From Prescottella defluvii (lineage in GTDB: Bacteria; Actinomycetota; Actinomycetes; Mycobacteriales; Mycobacteriaceae), in NCBI GenBank assembly GCA_029690005.1, contig CP121458.1:3286001-3350000 (forward strand): a DNA stretch of 64,000 bases. Direction: 5' to 3'. Under the pieces are notes generated by a model. That model worked only from the letters and a program-made list of their open reading frames with translations, was not told the DNA's origin and searched no databases. Position numbers and translations under genes: made by a program. Positions 33,307 to 43,068 of the stretch are shown here, piece after piece (within the stretch, counting starts at the first letter, position 1; the number at the start of each line of letters is the position of its first letter).

Positions 33307-34301
33307 CCACCCGGCACTTCGTCAACGAACCGGAGGACGTCACCCGGGAGGCGCTCGAGGGATTGCAACTGCTGTACCCGGACACCATCGTGTGCCACGC
33401 CGATCCGGCGTACGTCGTGCGCGCGGGCCGCGGCCGGCCGAAAGTGGCGTTGGTGTCCGGCGGCGGCGCCGGGCACGAACCGCTGCACGCGCAGTTCGTC
33501 GGCCCCGGCATGCTCGACGCCGCCGTGCCGGGCGTAGTCTTCTCCAGCCCCACGGCCCTGCAGGTCCGGGCGGCGGTCGAAGCCGTCGAGACCGGCCACG
33601 GTGCGCTGCTGATCGTCAAGAACTACACCGGCGACATGCTCAACTTCTCCATCGCCGCCGAGTTGCTCGACGGTGAACGTGAGGTCGAGATCGTGGTCGT
33701 CGACGACGATCTCGCCACCGACGACGTTGCCGACGACGGTCCTGGCCGCCGCGGCACCGCCGCCGTCCTCGCCGTCGAGAAGATCTGCGGCGCCGCCGCC
33801 GAACGCGGACGCACGCTCCACGAGGTGGCCGAGCTGGGCCGACGGGTCGTGGCGTCCTCGTCCACGCTGAGCGTCGCGCTGCGGGCGGGCACACCACCGG
33901 GACACACCCGGCCGTCGTTCGACCTGGCCGAGAACGAGATCGAGTTCGGTGTGGGCATCCACGGCGAACGAGGCCGGGGCACCCGCCCCCTTGCCCCGGT
34001 GGCAGAGCTCGTCGACGACCTCGTCGATCAGCTCGTCGCAGGCGGACCGATCGGCACGGGCGACGACGTGATCGCCATTGTCAACGGCCTCGGTGCCACG
34101 CACGAGCTCGAGCTCGCCATCGCCACCCGCGAACTCGTCCGGGCGCTGGACAAACGCGGGATCGGGCACATCCGGCTGCTTGCGGGTTCGTTCGTGACGT
34201 CGTTCGACATGCACGGACTGTCGATCACCCTCGTGCGTGCCTCGGACGATCTCGTCGAGCTGTGGGACGACCCGGTACGCACACCGGCGCTGACATGGTG
34301 A
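33303..34301 (+). CDS. Dihydroxyacetone kinase-like subunit DhaK (Dak1 domain)
   Basis: 332 residues, intact. Dak1 hallmarks: the substrate loop LVSGGGAGHEPLHAQFVG, the segment LLIVKNYTGDMLNF and the His that forms a hemiaminal with the keto sugar in VGIHGERG. Dak1 proteins bind dihydroxyacetone, erythrulose or similar hydroxyketones for phosphorylation by a Dak2/DhaL partner. ATG 33303 overlaps the previous stop (ATGA). No DhaM or PTS gene is nearby, so ATP is the likely phosphodonor, as in two-domain kinases. The substrate is likely a keto-sugar or keto-acid of the cluster rather than free dihydroxyacetone. Confidence 0.9.
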   Translation: MTTRHFVNEPEDVTREALEGLQLLYPDTIVCHADPAYVVRAGRGRPKVALVSGGGAGHEPLHAQFVGPGMLDAAVPGVVFSSPTALQVRAAVEAVETGHGALLIVKNYTGDMLNFSIAAELLDGEREVEIVVVDDDLATDDVADDGPGRRGTAAVLAVEKICGAAAERGRTLHEVAELGRRVVASSSTLSVALRAGTPPGHTRPSFDLAENEIEFGVGIHGERGRGTRPLAPVAELVDDLVDQLVAGGPIGTGDDVIAIVNGLGATHELELAIATRELVRALDKRGIGHIRLLAGSFVTSFDMHGLSITLVRASDDLVELWDDPVRTPALTW

Positions 34302-34333
34302 TCGCGGCGATGGCTCGAAACTTGGAGGAACAG

Positions 34334-34962
34334 ATGACCACACTGCAGCTCGAACCGACCCGGGCCTGGATCGTGCGGTTCGCCGCCTACGTCGAGGCGG
34401 AAGTCGACAACCTCACCGAACTGGATCGCCAGGTCGGCGACGGCGACTTCGGGCTCAACCTGCGATCCGCCGTGCGCTCCGCGCTGGCCGAGATCGACGC
34501 TCGCCCGCCCACCCGCCCCGGCGAGGTGTTCACCCGTGCTCGGACGCCTTCCTGGGCACCGGCGGGACCAGCGGACCGCTCCTCGGGCTCTGGTTCGGCC
34601 GCATCGCCGACGTCAGAGGTGCTGCCGTCAGCGTCACCGACCTCGCCGCGGCGATCGACACCGCCACCCGGTCCGTCCGACGCCTCGGCAAGGCGGACGT
34701 GGGCCACAAGACGATGGTCGACGCCATGGTGCCTGCCACCGAGGCACTCCTCGCCGCGGCGGCACGCTCCGACGACCTGCTGCCCGCCCTGGCCGCGGCC
34801 CGTGATGCGGCCGAGCAGGGCGCCGAGTCGACCCGCGACCTGGTCGCCCGGCGCGGACGGGCCAGCTACGTCGGCGACCACGCCCGCGGCGTCGTGGATC
34901 CCGGCGCCCGTGCGATCGAGATGTTCTTCGCGTCGGCCCCGACAGCGGGAGGGGAGGCGTGA
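34334..34962 (+). CDS. Dihydroxyacetone kinase-like subunit DhaL (Dak2 domain; frameshift near 34545)
   Basis: About 209 residues. The nucleotide-Mg site LDRQVGDGDFGLN holds the three Asp residues of Dak2, with Phe where His is common. After one break near 34545 come SDAFLGTGGTSGPLLG, GHKTMVDAM and RASYVGDHARGVVDPGA, all diagnostic of DhaL. ATG 34334 follows GGAGGA. It is 32 bp after dhaK and overlaps the next gene by 4 bp. It should phosphorylate the ligand held by the DhaK-like subunit. Confidence 0.9.
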
Positions 34963-35873
34963 ACACGTTGCGCAACAAGGTCATCGTCACGGTGGCACCG
35001 ACGGGCGGCTTCCTCACGAAGGCCGACCATCCCTACGTCCCCACCCAACCCGAGGAGATCGCCGACGACGTCGCACGTTGCCACGCCGCCGGCGCGTCGA
35101 TGGCCGCCCTCCACGCCCGCCGCCCGGACGACGAGGCGACGTGCGACGGCGAGATCTACCGTCGCATCAACGATCTCGTCCGAGCACGGTGCGACATCGT
35201 GATCAACAACTCGACCGGCGGGGGCGTGAACGGCGACATGGCGCGCACCCGCACTGACGGCACCCGCGTCGTGGACTGGGACGCGCGCCTCGCGGGTCTG
35301 GGCGGCGGCGCCGACACGTGCACCCTCGATGCGATCACCGCCTACATCTCGTCGCCGTCCGGCGAGGTGCTCATCGATACCCCACCCAGCCGCGCCGCCG
35401 AACTGGCCGCTGCAATGCGCGCCCGCGGGATCGCACCCGAACGGGAGGCGTTCGGCCCTCCCATCTGCTGCAGGAGATCCGGACGCTGACCGCGGGGCGA
35501 CCGGGACCGCACCTGGTGAACATGGTGCTCGGGCTCGATCGCACGTTCCAGAACGCCCTGCCGTACACCCCGGAGATCCTCCAGCACATGGTCGGACTCG
35601 CTACCGGACGATGCGGTGTTCTCCGTGAGTATCAGCGGTGCCGAGCAGATGCGCGGGCTCACTCACGCGCTGCTGCTCGGCGGCCATGTGCGCGTGGGAA
35701 TCGAGGACAGCCCGTGCCTCGTACCGGGTGAGCCGACGGAGAACGTCCGCTTCGTCGAGCACATCGTCGGCATCGTCGAGTCGTTGGGCCTGACACCCGC
35801 CACTTCGGACGAAGCCCGCGCGATTCTCGGACTGGACGGGTCGGACCGACCGGGGGCGCCGAATGAGCAGTGA
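34959..35873 (+). CDS. BKACE/DUF849 beta-keto acid cleavage enzyme, copy 2 (frame broken)
   Basis: About 304 residues. KVIVTVAPTGG opens the TIM barrel, with the metal-binding region AALHARRPDDEA, then NNSTGGG. The C-terminal active-site strand is HVRVGIEDSPCLVPGE, closer to the usual GxED form than in copy 1. Breaks near 35450 and 35615. GTG 34959 overlaps dhaL by 4 bp and the end overlaps the dehydratase by 11 bp. The two BKACE copies in one operon differ strongly in motif detail, so they probably act on different steps or form a mixed oligomer. Confidence 0.83.
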
Positions 35874-37606
35874 CACCGACACCGAATCGGGGAGCGCCGA
35901 TCGCGGTCGCGGGAGTGGTTTGCCGGCAACGACCTCAACGCCTTCATCCACCGGTCCTGGATGAAGAACCAGGGCATCCCCACCGAACGTTCGACGGGCG
36001 TCCCGTCATCGGCATCTGCAACACCTACTCCGAACTGACGCCGTGCAACGCACACTTCCGCGAACTCGCCGAGCAGGTCCGACTCGGCGTCATCGAGGCC
36101 GGGGTTTTCCGGTGGAGTTCCCGGTGACCTCGCTCGGGGAGACGCATCGTCCGCCCGACCACCACGCTCTACCGCAACCTCGTCAGCATGGACGTCGCAG
36201 CAGTCCGATCCGCGCCAACCCGATCGACGGCGTGGTCCTCCTCGGTGGGTGCGACAAGACCACACCGGCACTTCTCATGGGCGCGGCCAGCTGCGACCTC
36301 CCGACCATCGTGGTGTCCGGGGGCCGATGCTGAACGGTCGGCACGAGGGCCGGACCATCGGCTCGGGAACGTCGGTGTTCGCCATGAGCGAGGCGGTCCG
36401 TGCCGGAACGATGGGCGAATGCGCCTTCCGGGCAGCGGAATCCGCGACCTCCCCGCTCGCCCGGACACTGCAACACCATGGGCACCGCCTCCACGATGGC
36501 AGCGATCGCAGAGGCGCTTGGGCTCACCCTGCCGGGAAATGCGGCGATACCCGCGGTCGGACCTCGAGGCGGCGAGTCTGGCCCGCGACAGCGGGGTTCG
36601 GATCGTCGAGATGGTCCGGGAGGATCTGCGAATGTCCGCGGTGGTCACCCGCAGGTCGCTCGAGAACGCGATTCGGGCGAACACCGCGATCGGTGGTTCC
36701 ACGAATGCCGTCGTGCATCTCCTCGCCCTCGCGGGCAGGCTCGAAGGTTCCTCTCGAACTGTCCGACTTCGCCGAGCATTCGGAGGATATCCCGCTCCTG
36801 GTCAATTTGATGCCGTCCGGGACTACCTCATGGAGGACTTCTACTACGCGGGCGGACTGCCCGCCGTGATCGCCGAACTCGGCGATCTGCTCCACACCGG
36901 CGCACGCACCGTGACCGGACGGACTCTCGGCGAGAACGTCGAGTCCGCGCCCATCTGGGACGACGACGTCATCCGCACGCGGCGCGCACCATTGCGGAAG
37001 GAAGCCGGAATCGCCGTGCTGACCGGCAATCTCGCGCCCAACGGTGCCGTGATCAAGACGTCCGCCGCCTCGCCGCACCTCGTGCGGCACGCCGGTCGCG
37101 CCGTCGTCTTCCACGGCATGGACGACTTCCGGGCACGGATCGATTGCCCGGACCTCGACATCGAACCCGACGAGCATCATCGTGCTCACCGGGGTCGGCC
37201 CCGTCGGGGCGCCGGAATGCCGGAGGTCGGAACCTGCCCGCTGCCGAAGCGGCTGCTCGAACGGGGCGTCACCGACATGGTCCGGATCTCCGACGCCCGG
37301 ATGAGCGGAACCGCGTTCGGCACGGTCGTTCTCCACGTGGCGCCCGAGGCGGCGGTCGGGGGACCGCTGGCACTGGTGCGCCACGGCGACCTCATCGAAC
37401 TCGACGTGCCCGCAGGACATCTGCGATTGCTCGTCGACGAGAAGGAACTGCATGCCCGTGCCGAGGAACGCGAGCCCGCTCCGGCAACCGAAACCAGCGG
37501 CTACCGAAGGCTCTTCGTCGATCACGTCCTGCAGGCCGACCGCGGCGTCGACTTCGACTTCCTGGTCGGCAAGCGCGGAACCGCGGTGCACGGCGACAAC
37601 CACTGA
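35863..37606 (+). CDS. IlvD/Edd-family sugar-acid dehydratase (many frame breaks)
   Basis: Fe-S dehydratase of about 580 residues that would turn an aldonic acid into a 2-keto-3-deoxy acid. Cluster ligands are Cys in [29 protein letters not shown] and [13 protein letters not shown]. Further family blocks are [31 protein letters not shown] and [13 protein letters not shown]. The end ([16 protein letters not shown]) is the signature of the arabinonate/xylonate dehydratase branch rather than of IlvD proper. Breaks near 35905, 35990, 36110, 36190, 36330, 36440, 36570, 36745 and 37175. ATG 35863 overlaps the BKACE gene. Confidence 0.85.
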
Positions 37607-37618
37607 ACAGGAGCAACA

Positions 37619-38359
37619 ATGAAGGAACTCGTCATCATCGTCACCGGTGCCGGGTCCGGTCTGGGCGGGCCATGGCGACCGGGCTGCTCGACGCCGGCCA
37701 TCACGTCGTGCTGACCGGCCGCAGTCGCGGCCGACTCGAAGAGACCGCCCCAGGTCACCAGCATGCCGTGGTGGTCCCCGCCGACGTGTCGTCGGCGTCG
37801 TCGGTGCGCAACCTGTTCGAGCGCGTGAGCGACACCTACGGCCGGCTCGACGTGCTCGTCAACAACGCCGGAACCTTCGGCCCCTCCGGAAGCGTCGACG
37901 AAATCGACCCGGAGGACTGGGATCGGACGGTGATGGCGAACCTGACCGGAGCATTCCTGTGCGCGCGCGAGGCGGTGCGCATGATGAAAGCGCAGTCACC
38001 TCGCGGCGGCCGTATCGTCAACAACGGTTCCCTGTCGGCACACACGCCGCGGCCGGCCAGTGTCGCGTACACCGCGACCAAACACGGCGTGACCGGCTTG
38101 ACGAAGTCGATCGCACTCGACGGCCGTGATCACGATATCTGCTGCAGCCGGATAGATATCGGCAACGCCGCCACGGCGATGACCGAAGCGGTCGGAGTCT
38201 CCGCTCGCCAGGCCGACGGAACCTGACAGCGCCGAGCCGACTTTCGATGCCCGGCACGTGGCCGACGCGGTCGTGCGCCTGGTCGAACTTCCGCTCGACG
38301 TCAACATCCCGTTCATGACCGTCATGGCCAACCGGATGCCGTTCGCCGGCCGGGGTTGA
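37619..38359 (+). CDS. SDR-family oxidoreductase, second in the cluster (two frame breaks)
   Basis: About 246 residues. ATG 37619 follows AGGAG. The cofactor motif is IVTGAGSGLG, followed by DVLVNNAGTFG, the catalytic Ser in NNGSLSAH and YTATKHG (YxxxK). The C-terminus (HVADAVVRLVELPLDVNIPFMTVMA), reached after a break near 38224, is of the type seen in SDRs acting on small hydroxy acids and polyols. Arg in VVLTGRSRGRL after beta-2 favours NADP. It is the last gene of the cluster and faces the IclR gene 12 bp away. Confidence 0.87.
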
Positions 38360-38371
38360 CCGGACGATCCG

Positions 38372-39156
38372 TCAGCGGCGCTGCAGCACCGGCCGCACGA
38401 CGGACTGTGCATGCGACAGGTCCCCGGAGATCGCGACCGCGGTGGTGCGCACCGCCGCGTCGATGCGGGTCAGATTGATCCGCCCGGCCATGCCCGAGAT
38501 CGACACCGATCCGAGAACGGTCTCGCCCGGGCCGAAGATCGGAGCCGCCGCCCGACGATGCCCCGGATCGCCTCCTGGCGATCGAAGGCAACGCCGCGGC
38601 GGCGGACCCGGTCGAGTTCGCGGTCGAGGTCGCCCGGATCGGTGATGGTGTTGTCGGTGTACGCCTTCAGGGTTTCGGGTCGGGACACAGCAGCCGACTC
38701 GGAGAACGCCAGGATCGCCTTCCCCGAACAACTCGCATGAGCCGGCCACCGCCCGCCGATCTGCTGAGGCAGCCGGGGACCGTCGTCACCACGGAACACG
38801 TCGAGGTAGACCACCTCGAATCCGTCGAGCACGCACAGACCGACATTGTGACCGGTCGCCTCGCGAAGCGCCGACAGATGCCGGCGCGCGGCTTCGCGCA
38901 GATTCCGTTGCCGCGGAACCGATTCGCCGAGCTCGAATAGCAGCAGGCCGAGCCGGTAGTCCTTACCGACCCGCTCGAGCAGCCCGACCCGAACGAGATC
39001 CCCGAGCATCCGGTGCACCGTCGTCTTGGCCATTCCGCTGCGTCGCACCAGCGCGGCAGCACTGAGAACGCCTGGGCTGTCGCGGAATGTCTTCAGAATT
39101 TCGGTGGTGCGGCCGATCGCGGTGATTTCACCGTCGGCCCGATGAACGGGACTCAC
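38372..39156 (-). CDS. IclR-family transcriptional regulator (frameshift near 38555)
   Basis: About 261 residues. The N-terminal winged helix (RRSGMAKTTVHRMLGDLVRVG) is followed by the GAF-like effector domain (VGLCVLDGFEVVYLDVFRG, HASCSGKAILAF, GIVG...AAAPIFGPGETVLGSVSISG). The break near 38555 separates the last third. IclR proteins usually control catabolic operons and bind the pathway substrate or an intermediate. Its place, convergent at the end of the 28753-38359 cluster, makes it the likely regulator. Confidence 0.92.
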
Positions 39157-39287
39157 GACACATCATTCTGGTGCCCGGCGGCCTCGCTGTCGAGTCGCTG
39201 AGGCCGTGGACCCGGTCAGGGGCAAGGTTGCCGACTCGGCAGGGATGGCTCACGGAACGCCCAGGGGCGCGGTGGATCTCCGGCGAA

Positions 39288-39918
39288 TCAGCTCCGCGTC
39301 GCGGGCTCGCCCAACCGGGCGCGCACGCCGTCGATGAACAGCGCCAGGCCGAAGTCGAACCGCACCTGCGGGTCGCCGTCGAGGAGATCGTCGTCGGAGC
39401 CGATGTCAGCGGCGGTCTCGGTGTCCGGAGACGCGGGCGTGCGGGTGAGCGCGCCCATCGCCTCCATCTGTGCGCGGGACTGCTCGTCGACGGTGTGGCC
39501 GAGGACGAAGTACAGCAGGGTGTACGCCGCGAGTTCGGCATAGGGGCGGGGGAGTCCCGCGCGGATTCCGGCGCCGACGAAGCTCTCGCGGGCGAGGTTC
39601 GACGTCATGCGCGAGGCGTAGGTCGCGGCGACCAACTCGGCGCCGTCGCGATGCGACAGCAGGGCCGTCCGCAGCCGGTGCGCGAGCTCGGCGATCCCGT
39701 CGTCCCACCGCTCGGAGGACACCGGGGCGTCGACGTCCTCGAGGATGCGGTCGGCCATCGCGCCGAGGAAGAGTCTGCTTGTTCGGGAAGTGCCAGTACA
39801 GCGCGCCCGGCTGGACGCCCAGCGAGGTCGCGAGACGGCGCATCGTCAGGTCGGCGAGTCCGTACTCGTCGAGGATCGCCATGGCGCCGTCGAGGACGTC
39901 ACCGCGTCGTAGCTGCAC
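39288..39918 (-). CDS. TetR-family regulator, probable BioQ-type repressor of biotin genes (frameshift near 39775)
   Basis: About 209 residues. The N-terminal helix-turn-helix is MRRLATSLGVQPGALYWHFPNKQTL. The C-terminal ligand domain is of the TetR_C type (ARESFVGAGIRAGLPRPYAELAAYTLLYFVLGHTVDEQ). One break near 39775 interrupts it after NKQTL. It is divergent from bioB, with two palindromic operators between them that match the half-site reported for mycobacterial BioQ (TGAAC-N3-GTTAC). I therefore read it as BioQ-like; a general TetR repressor acting only on itself is the alternative. Confidence 0.8.
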
Positions 39919-40006
39919 TGACCTGCTCCTCCGGTTCGGTTCGCGGGCGGCCCCACGCTTGCGCAGCGGCCGTCTTCCTTTGACACTAATCCACCGCCGC
40001 TCTAAC

Positions 40007-40021
40007 GTGAACGCCGTTCAA
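40007..40021. promoter_or_regulatory. Palindromic operator 1 between tetR and bioB
   Basis: GTGAACGCCGTTCAA contains the perfect 13-bp palindrome TGAAC-GCC-GTTCA at 40008-40020. It lies 90 bp upstream of the bioB start and about 90 bp upstream of the tetR start on the other strand, where it can control both. Confidence 0.72.
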
Positions 40022-40022
40022 C

Positions 40023-40037
40023 TTGTACGGTGTTCAA
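40023..40037. promoter_or_regulatory. Palindromic operator 2 between tetR and bioB
   Basis: TTGTACGGTGTTCAA repeats the architecture of operator 1 (five of six symmetric pairs, N3 centre). Its centre is 16 bp from that of operator 1, about one and a half helical turns, so two dimers could bind side by side. Confidence 0.65.
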
Positions 40038-40109
40038 GTCCGGCACCGGGCTCGTTGCGTGTATCCGTCGGTCCCGGGTGTCGGGACCGTTCGCACCCGA
40101 GGAGTTGCA

Positions 40110-41114
40110 GTGACCCAGGCCCCCGACATTCTCGCGATCGCCCGTGACCAGGTGCTCGAGCGCGGCGAGGCGTTGAACCAGGAGCAGGTGCTCGAGGTAC
40201 TGCGGCTCGGTGACGACCGGCTCGAGGAGCTGCTGGCCCTCGCGCACGACGTTCGGATGAAGTGGTGCGGCCCCGAGGTCGAGGTCGAGGGCATCATCAG
40301 CCTCAAGACCGGCGGTTGCCCCGAGGACTGCCACTTCTGCTCGCAGTCGGGACTGTTCCAGTCGCCGGTCCGGGCGGCCTGGCTGGACATCCCGAGCCTG
40401 GTCGAGGCGGCCAAGCAGACCGCCAAGACCGGTGCCACCGAGTTCTGCATCGTCGCCGCCGTCCGCGGTCCCGACGAGAAGCTGCTCGCTCAGGTCGCGG
40501 CCGGGATCGAGGCGATCCGGAACGAGGTCGACATCCAGATCGCGTGCTCGCTGGGCATGCTCACCCAGGAGCAGGTCGACCAGCTCGCCGCGATGGGCGT
40601 GCACCGCTACAACCACAACCTCGAGACTGCCGAGTCGTACTTCCCGAACGTCGTCACCACCCACACGTGGGAGGAGCGGTGGGGCACGCTGCGGATGGTC
40701 CGAGAGGCCGGCATGGAGGTCTGCTGCGGCGGCATCCTCGGCATGGGGGAGAGCGTCGAGCAGCGGGCGGAGTTCGCGGCCAACCTCGCGGCCCTCGAGC
40801 CCGACGAGGTCCCGCTGAACTTCTTCAACCCGCGCCCCGGCACGCCGTTCGGTGATCTCGACGTGCTGCCCGCGAGTGAGGCGCTCAAGTCGGTGGCGGC
40901 CTTCCGGCTCGCCCTGCCGCGCACGATCCTGCGGTTCGCCGGCGGACGCGAGATCACGCTCGGCGATCTCGGCGCCAAGCAGGGCATGCTCGGTGGCATC
41001 AACGCCGTCATCGTCGGCAACTACCTGACCACGCTGGGCCGGCCCGCCGAGAGCGACCTGGATCTGCTGGTCGACCTCGAGATGCCCATCAAGGCCCTCA
41101 ATGCGACGCTCTGA
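40110..41114 (+). CDS. bioB: Biotin synthase
   Basis: Radical SAM enzyme that inserts sulfur into dethiobiotin, the last step of biotin synthesis. 334 residues, intact. The SAM cluster motif CPEDCHFC gives Cys70, Cys74 and Cys77. Further landmarks are [24 protein letters not shown] and [15 protein letters not shown] 40110 follows GAGGAG at 40099-40104. bsaP overlaps its end. Two palindromic operators upstream indicate repression, probably by the divergent TetR protein. bioA, bioF and bioD are not in the window. Confidence 0.98.
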   Translation: MTQAPDILAIARDQVLERGEALNQEQVLEVLRLGDDRLEELLALAHDVRMKWCGPEVEVEGIISLKTGGCPEDCHFCSQSGLFQSPVRAAWLDIPSLVEAAKQTAKTGATEFCIVAAVRGPDEKLLAQVAAGIEAIRNEVDIQIACSLGMLTQEQVDQLAAMGVHRYNHNLETAESYFPNVVTTHTWEERWGTLRMVREAGMEVCCGGILGMGESVEQRAEFAANLAALEPDEVPLNFFNPRPGTPFGDLDVLPASEALKSVAAFRLALPRTILRFAGGREITLGDLGAKQGMLGGINAVIVGNYLTTLGRPAESDLDLLVDLEMPIKALNATL

Positions 41115-41347
41115 CGCCGTGAGCGAGGAGGTCGCCGCGGACGAGCGCTACAACCCGTTCACCGGGCTCCGGATCGTCGCCGGCGTCGACGACGCGGTGC
41201 CGACGGCGGCGCAGCTGGGGCTTCGAGCCGCCGCGCTTCTGCGAACAGTGCGGGCGCCGGATGATCGTGCAGGTCAGCCCGGACGGCTGGTGGGCGAAGC
41301 GCTCCCGCCACGGTGTCCTCGACTCGGCCGAACTCGGCCGCAGGTAA
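41101..41347 (+). CDS. bsaP: Biotin synthase auxiliary protein BsaP (frameshift near 41225)
   Basis: About 80 residues. The N-terminal YNPFTG motif is followed, after one break near 41225, by [20 protein letters not shown] and [19 protein letters not shown]. The CxxC knuckle and this order are characteristic of the small actinobacterial protein that supports BioB turnover, encoded directly after bioB. ATG 41101 overlaps bioB by 14 bp; GTG 41119 is an alternative. Easily missed because the break splits it into two short frames. Confidence 0.85.
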
Positions 41348-41358
41348 CGTCCCGTGGC

Positions 41359-41917
41359 GTGACGACACCCGACACCCCCGGCCGCGAGCCGTCCCGAGGA
41401 TCGTCGTGTTCCTGGCGATCCTCGGTGTACCGGCCGGGCCGTCTGGCGTTCTCGCGCCGGCGGAGCGGTTGCTCGTCGTCGCCGAGGATCGGGGCGTCGT
41501 GCTCACGACCGAGAGTCTGCACCGCTTCGACGCGATCGCGATCTTCGCCGGCATCGGCTTCGTGCTGGGGTGTTGTCGGCAGTCGTGGTGTGGGGGATGC
41601 GGCGGTCACGCGGCCCCGGTGCGGTTGCCGCGCTGGCGCTGGGCTCGGCGCTGGGCGCGGGTGTGGCCGCGCTCGCGGGAATGGGTGTCGCGCGGCTGCG
41701 ATTCCCGGAGATCGATGGCCCGACCGTGGGATCGATCATCGCCACGGCCCCGGGCCTGTCGACACCGATGGTCCTCATCGTGCAGCCACTCGCGGCGACA
41801 GTCGTCTACCTGCTGCTCGTGGCGCTGAGCCCGCACGACGACCTGGGAGTCGGCGGCGACGAAGACGAACGGGGCAGTGGCGCACCGGCCGTCGAACAAG
41901 TCGACGAGCGTCTGTAG
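41359..41917 (+). CDS. DUF2567-like membrane protein (frame broken)
   Basis: About 185 residues with four membrane helices: VPRIVVFLAILGVPAG, FDAIAIFAGIGFVLG, AVAALALGSALGAGVAALAG and PMVLIVQPLAATVVYLLLVAL. An acidic C-terminal tail follows (DDLGVGGDEDERG). Breaks near 41395 and 41565. The order bioB, small CxxC protein, DUF2567 protein is conserved in mycobacteria and relatives. Function unknown; a link to biotin is suggested only by position. Confidence 0.75.
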
Positions 41918-41932
41918 CGGTCGGGGGCGACG

Positions 41933-42991
41933 TCACGCGAGCGCCGCAAAGGCCCGCGGGATCGCCTTCTCCGTACGCTGAGTGAACTGGGTGAACGGCG
42001 TCGCGCGGATGTCCGCGGTGGCGCCGCGCCCGTTTCGCTTCCACGTGCCGACCACCCGGCCGCCGTCGACGACGGTCGGGGTGAACATCCCGTTGCCGCC
42101 GGGATGGAGGCGATTCTCGAACTCCGGATCCACCGCCGCGCCGCGGTCTCGATAGCCGAGGATGAACTCGTCGAATCCGGGGAGCAGGAAAACTCCCCGC
42201 GTTTTCCGTCGCTGCGCGACGAGGAGATCCGGGGTCGTCGGGTCGAGGAAGTACTCGGTGCCGTCCATCTGGATTCGGTCGAGGTGCTCGGCGGCCAGCG
42301 CCAGCCCCGTCCTCGCCTGCCGGACAGTCAGTTTCGTCCACCACACGAAGTCGTCGAGGGTGGCCGGGCCGTGACTGCGGAAATAGCGCAGCGCCCATTC
42401 ACCGAGGGCCTCGTCGCCGTCGAGTGCGCGGCGCTCCCGGATCCACGTGTCGGCGGGCACTACAGAGCTGGCGCCCGTCGCGGACCGGTCCAAGGCACAC
42501 CACGCCGGTCACGGCCAGCGTCCACAGGAGGTGCTGGCCGCGTTGGTCGGCGGTTTCGATGCCGGCCCGCTCCCACTCCTGCATCAGTTCGCGGCGGTCC
42601 AGCCCGCCGTCCCGCAATGCCTCGTCCGCCGTCTTCCGAGCTCGCCCCACCGCGGCGTCGTCGATTCCGAGCCCACGGTGCCGGGCGCCCATCCCGGACA
42701 GCATCCGCGGTCCGGTGAGCGCGAGCATCCACGACAGATCTTCCGCCGCCACGAAGTGCAGGGTTCCGCGCATCGGCCACGACCGGACGACCTCGCCGGC
42801 GTTCAACGCCGCGATCAGCGACGCGCGGCCCTGCGGCCCGGACCGTAACGCGATCGAGGTCACCGCGCCGGGGTAGTCCTGCGCCTGTGCCGCGGTCAGC
42901 CAGCGCACGGTTTCCGTCGCCGAACCGAACCCGGGGCCCGCGATCCTCTGGGCGACCAGCCGCAGCAGGCGAGCTCACGCAGCGTCGTCAT
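41933..42991 (-). CDS. Winged-helix DNA-binding protein, AlkZ-like (HTH_42; two frame breaks)
   Basis: About 350 residues. ATG 42991 begins MTTLRELA; one base near 42968 restores the next block (RLVAQRIAGPGFG). The protein carries WLTAAQAQDYPGA, a QxQ pair of the type used as catalytic residues in the AlkZ DNA glycosylase, then GTLHFVAAEDLSWMLAL. After a break near 42470 come the later winged-helix repeats (FVWWTKLTVRQARTGLA, FLLPGFDEFILGYRDRG, VVGTWKRNGRG). AlkZ unhooks interstrand cross-links. Many HTH_42 proteins lack tested activity, so the role is inferred from motif only. Confidence 0.8.
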
Positions 42992-43068
42992 GCGACAAAC
43001 CTAGTGGCGGCCACCGACAGACGAGGCGGCGGAACGGTCACTCGATCGATGGTCGATAGGCTGCGCTG

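Noticed and set aside
33303..34962. A plain glycerol/dihydroxyacetone utilisation operon
   Set aside because: There is no DhaM, glycerol dehydrogenase or DhaR-type regulator, and the surrounding genes act on acids. The Dak subunits more likely serve the cluster's own keto compound.
35863..37606. Branched-chain amino acid dihydroxy-acid dehydratase (ilvD proper)
   Set aside because: The C-terminal [16 protein letters not shown] and the [12 protein letters not shown] cluster loop belong to the sugar-acid dehydratase branch, and no other ilv gene is nearby.
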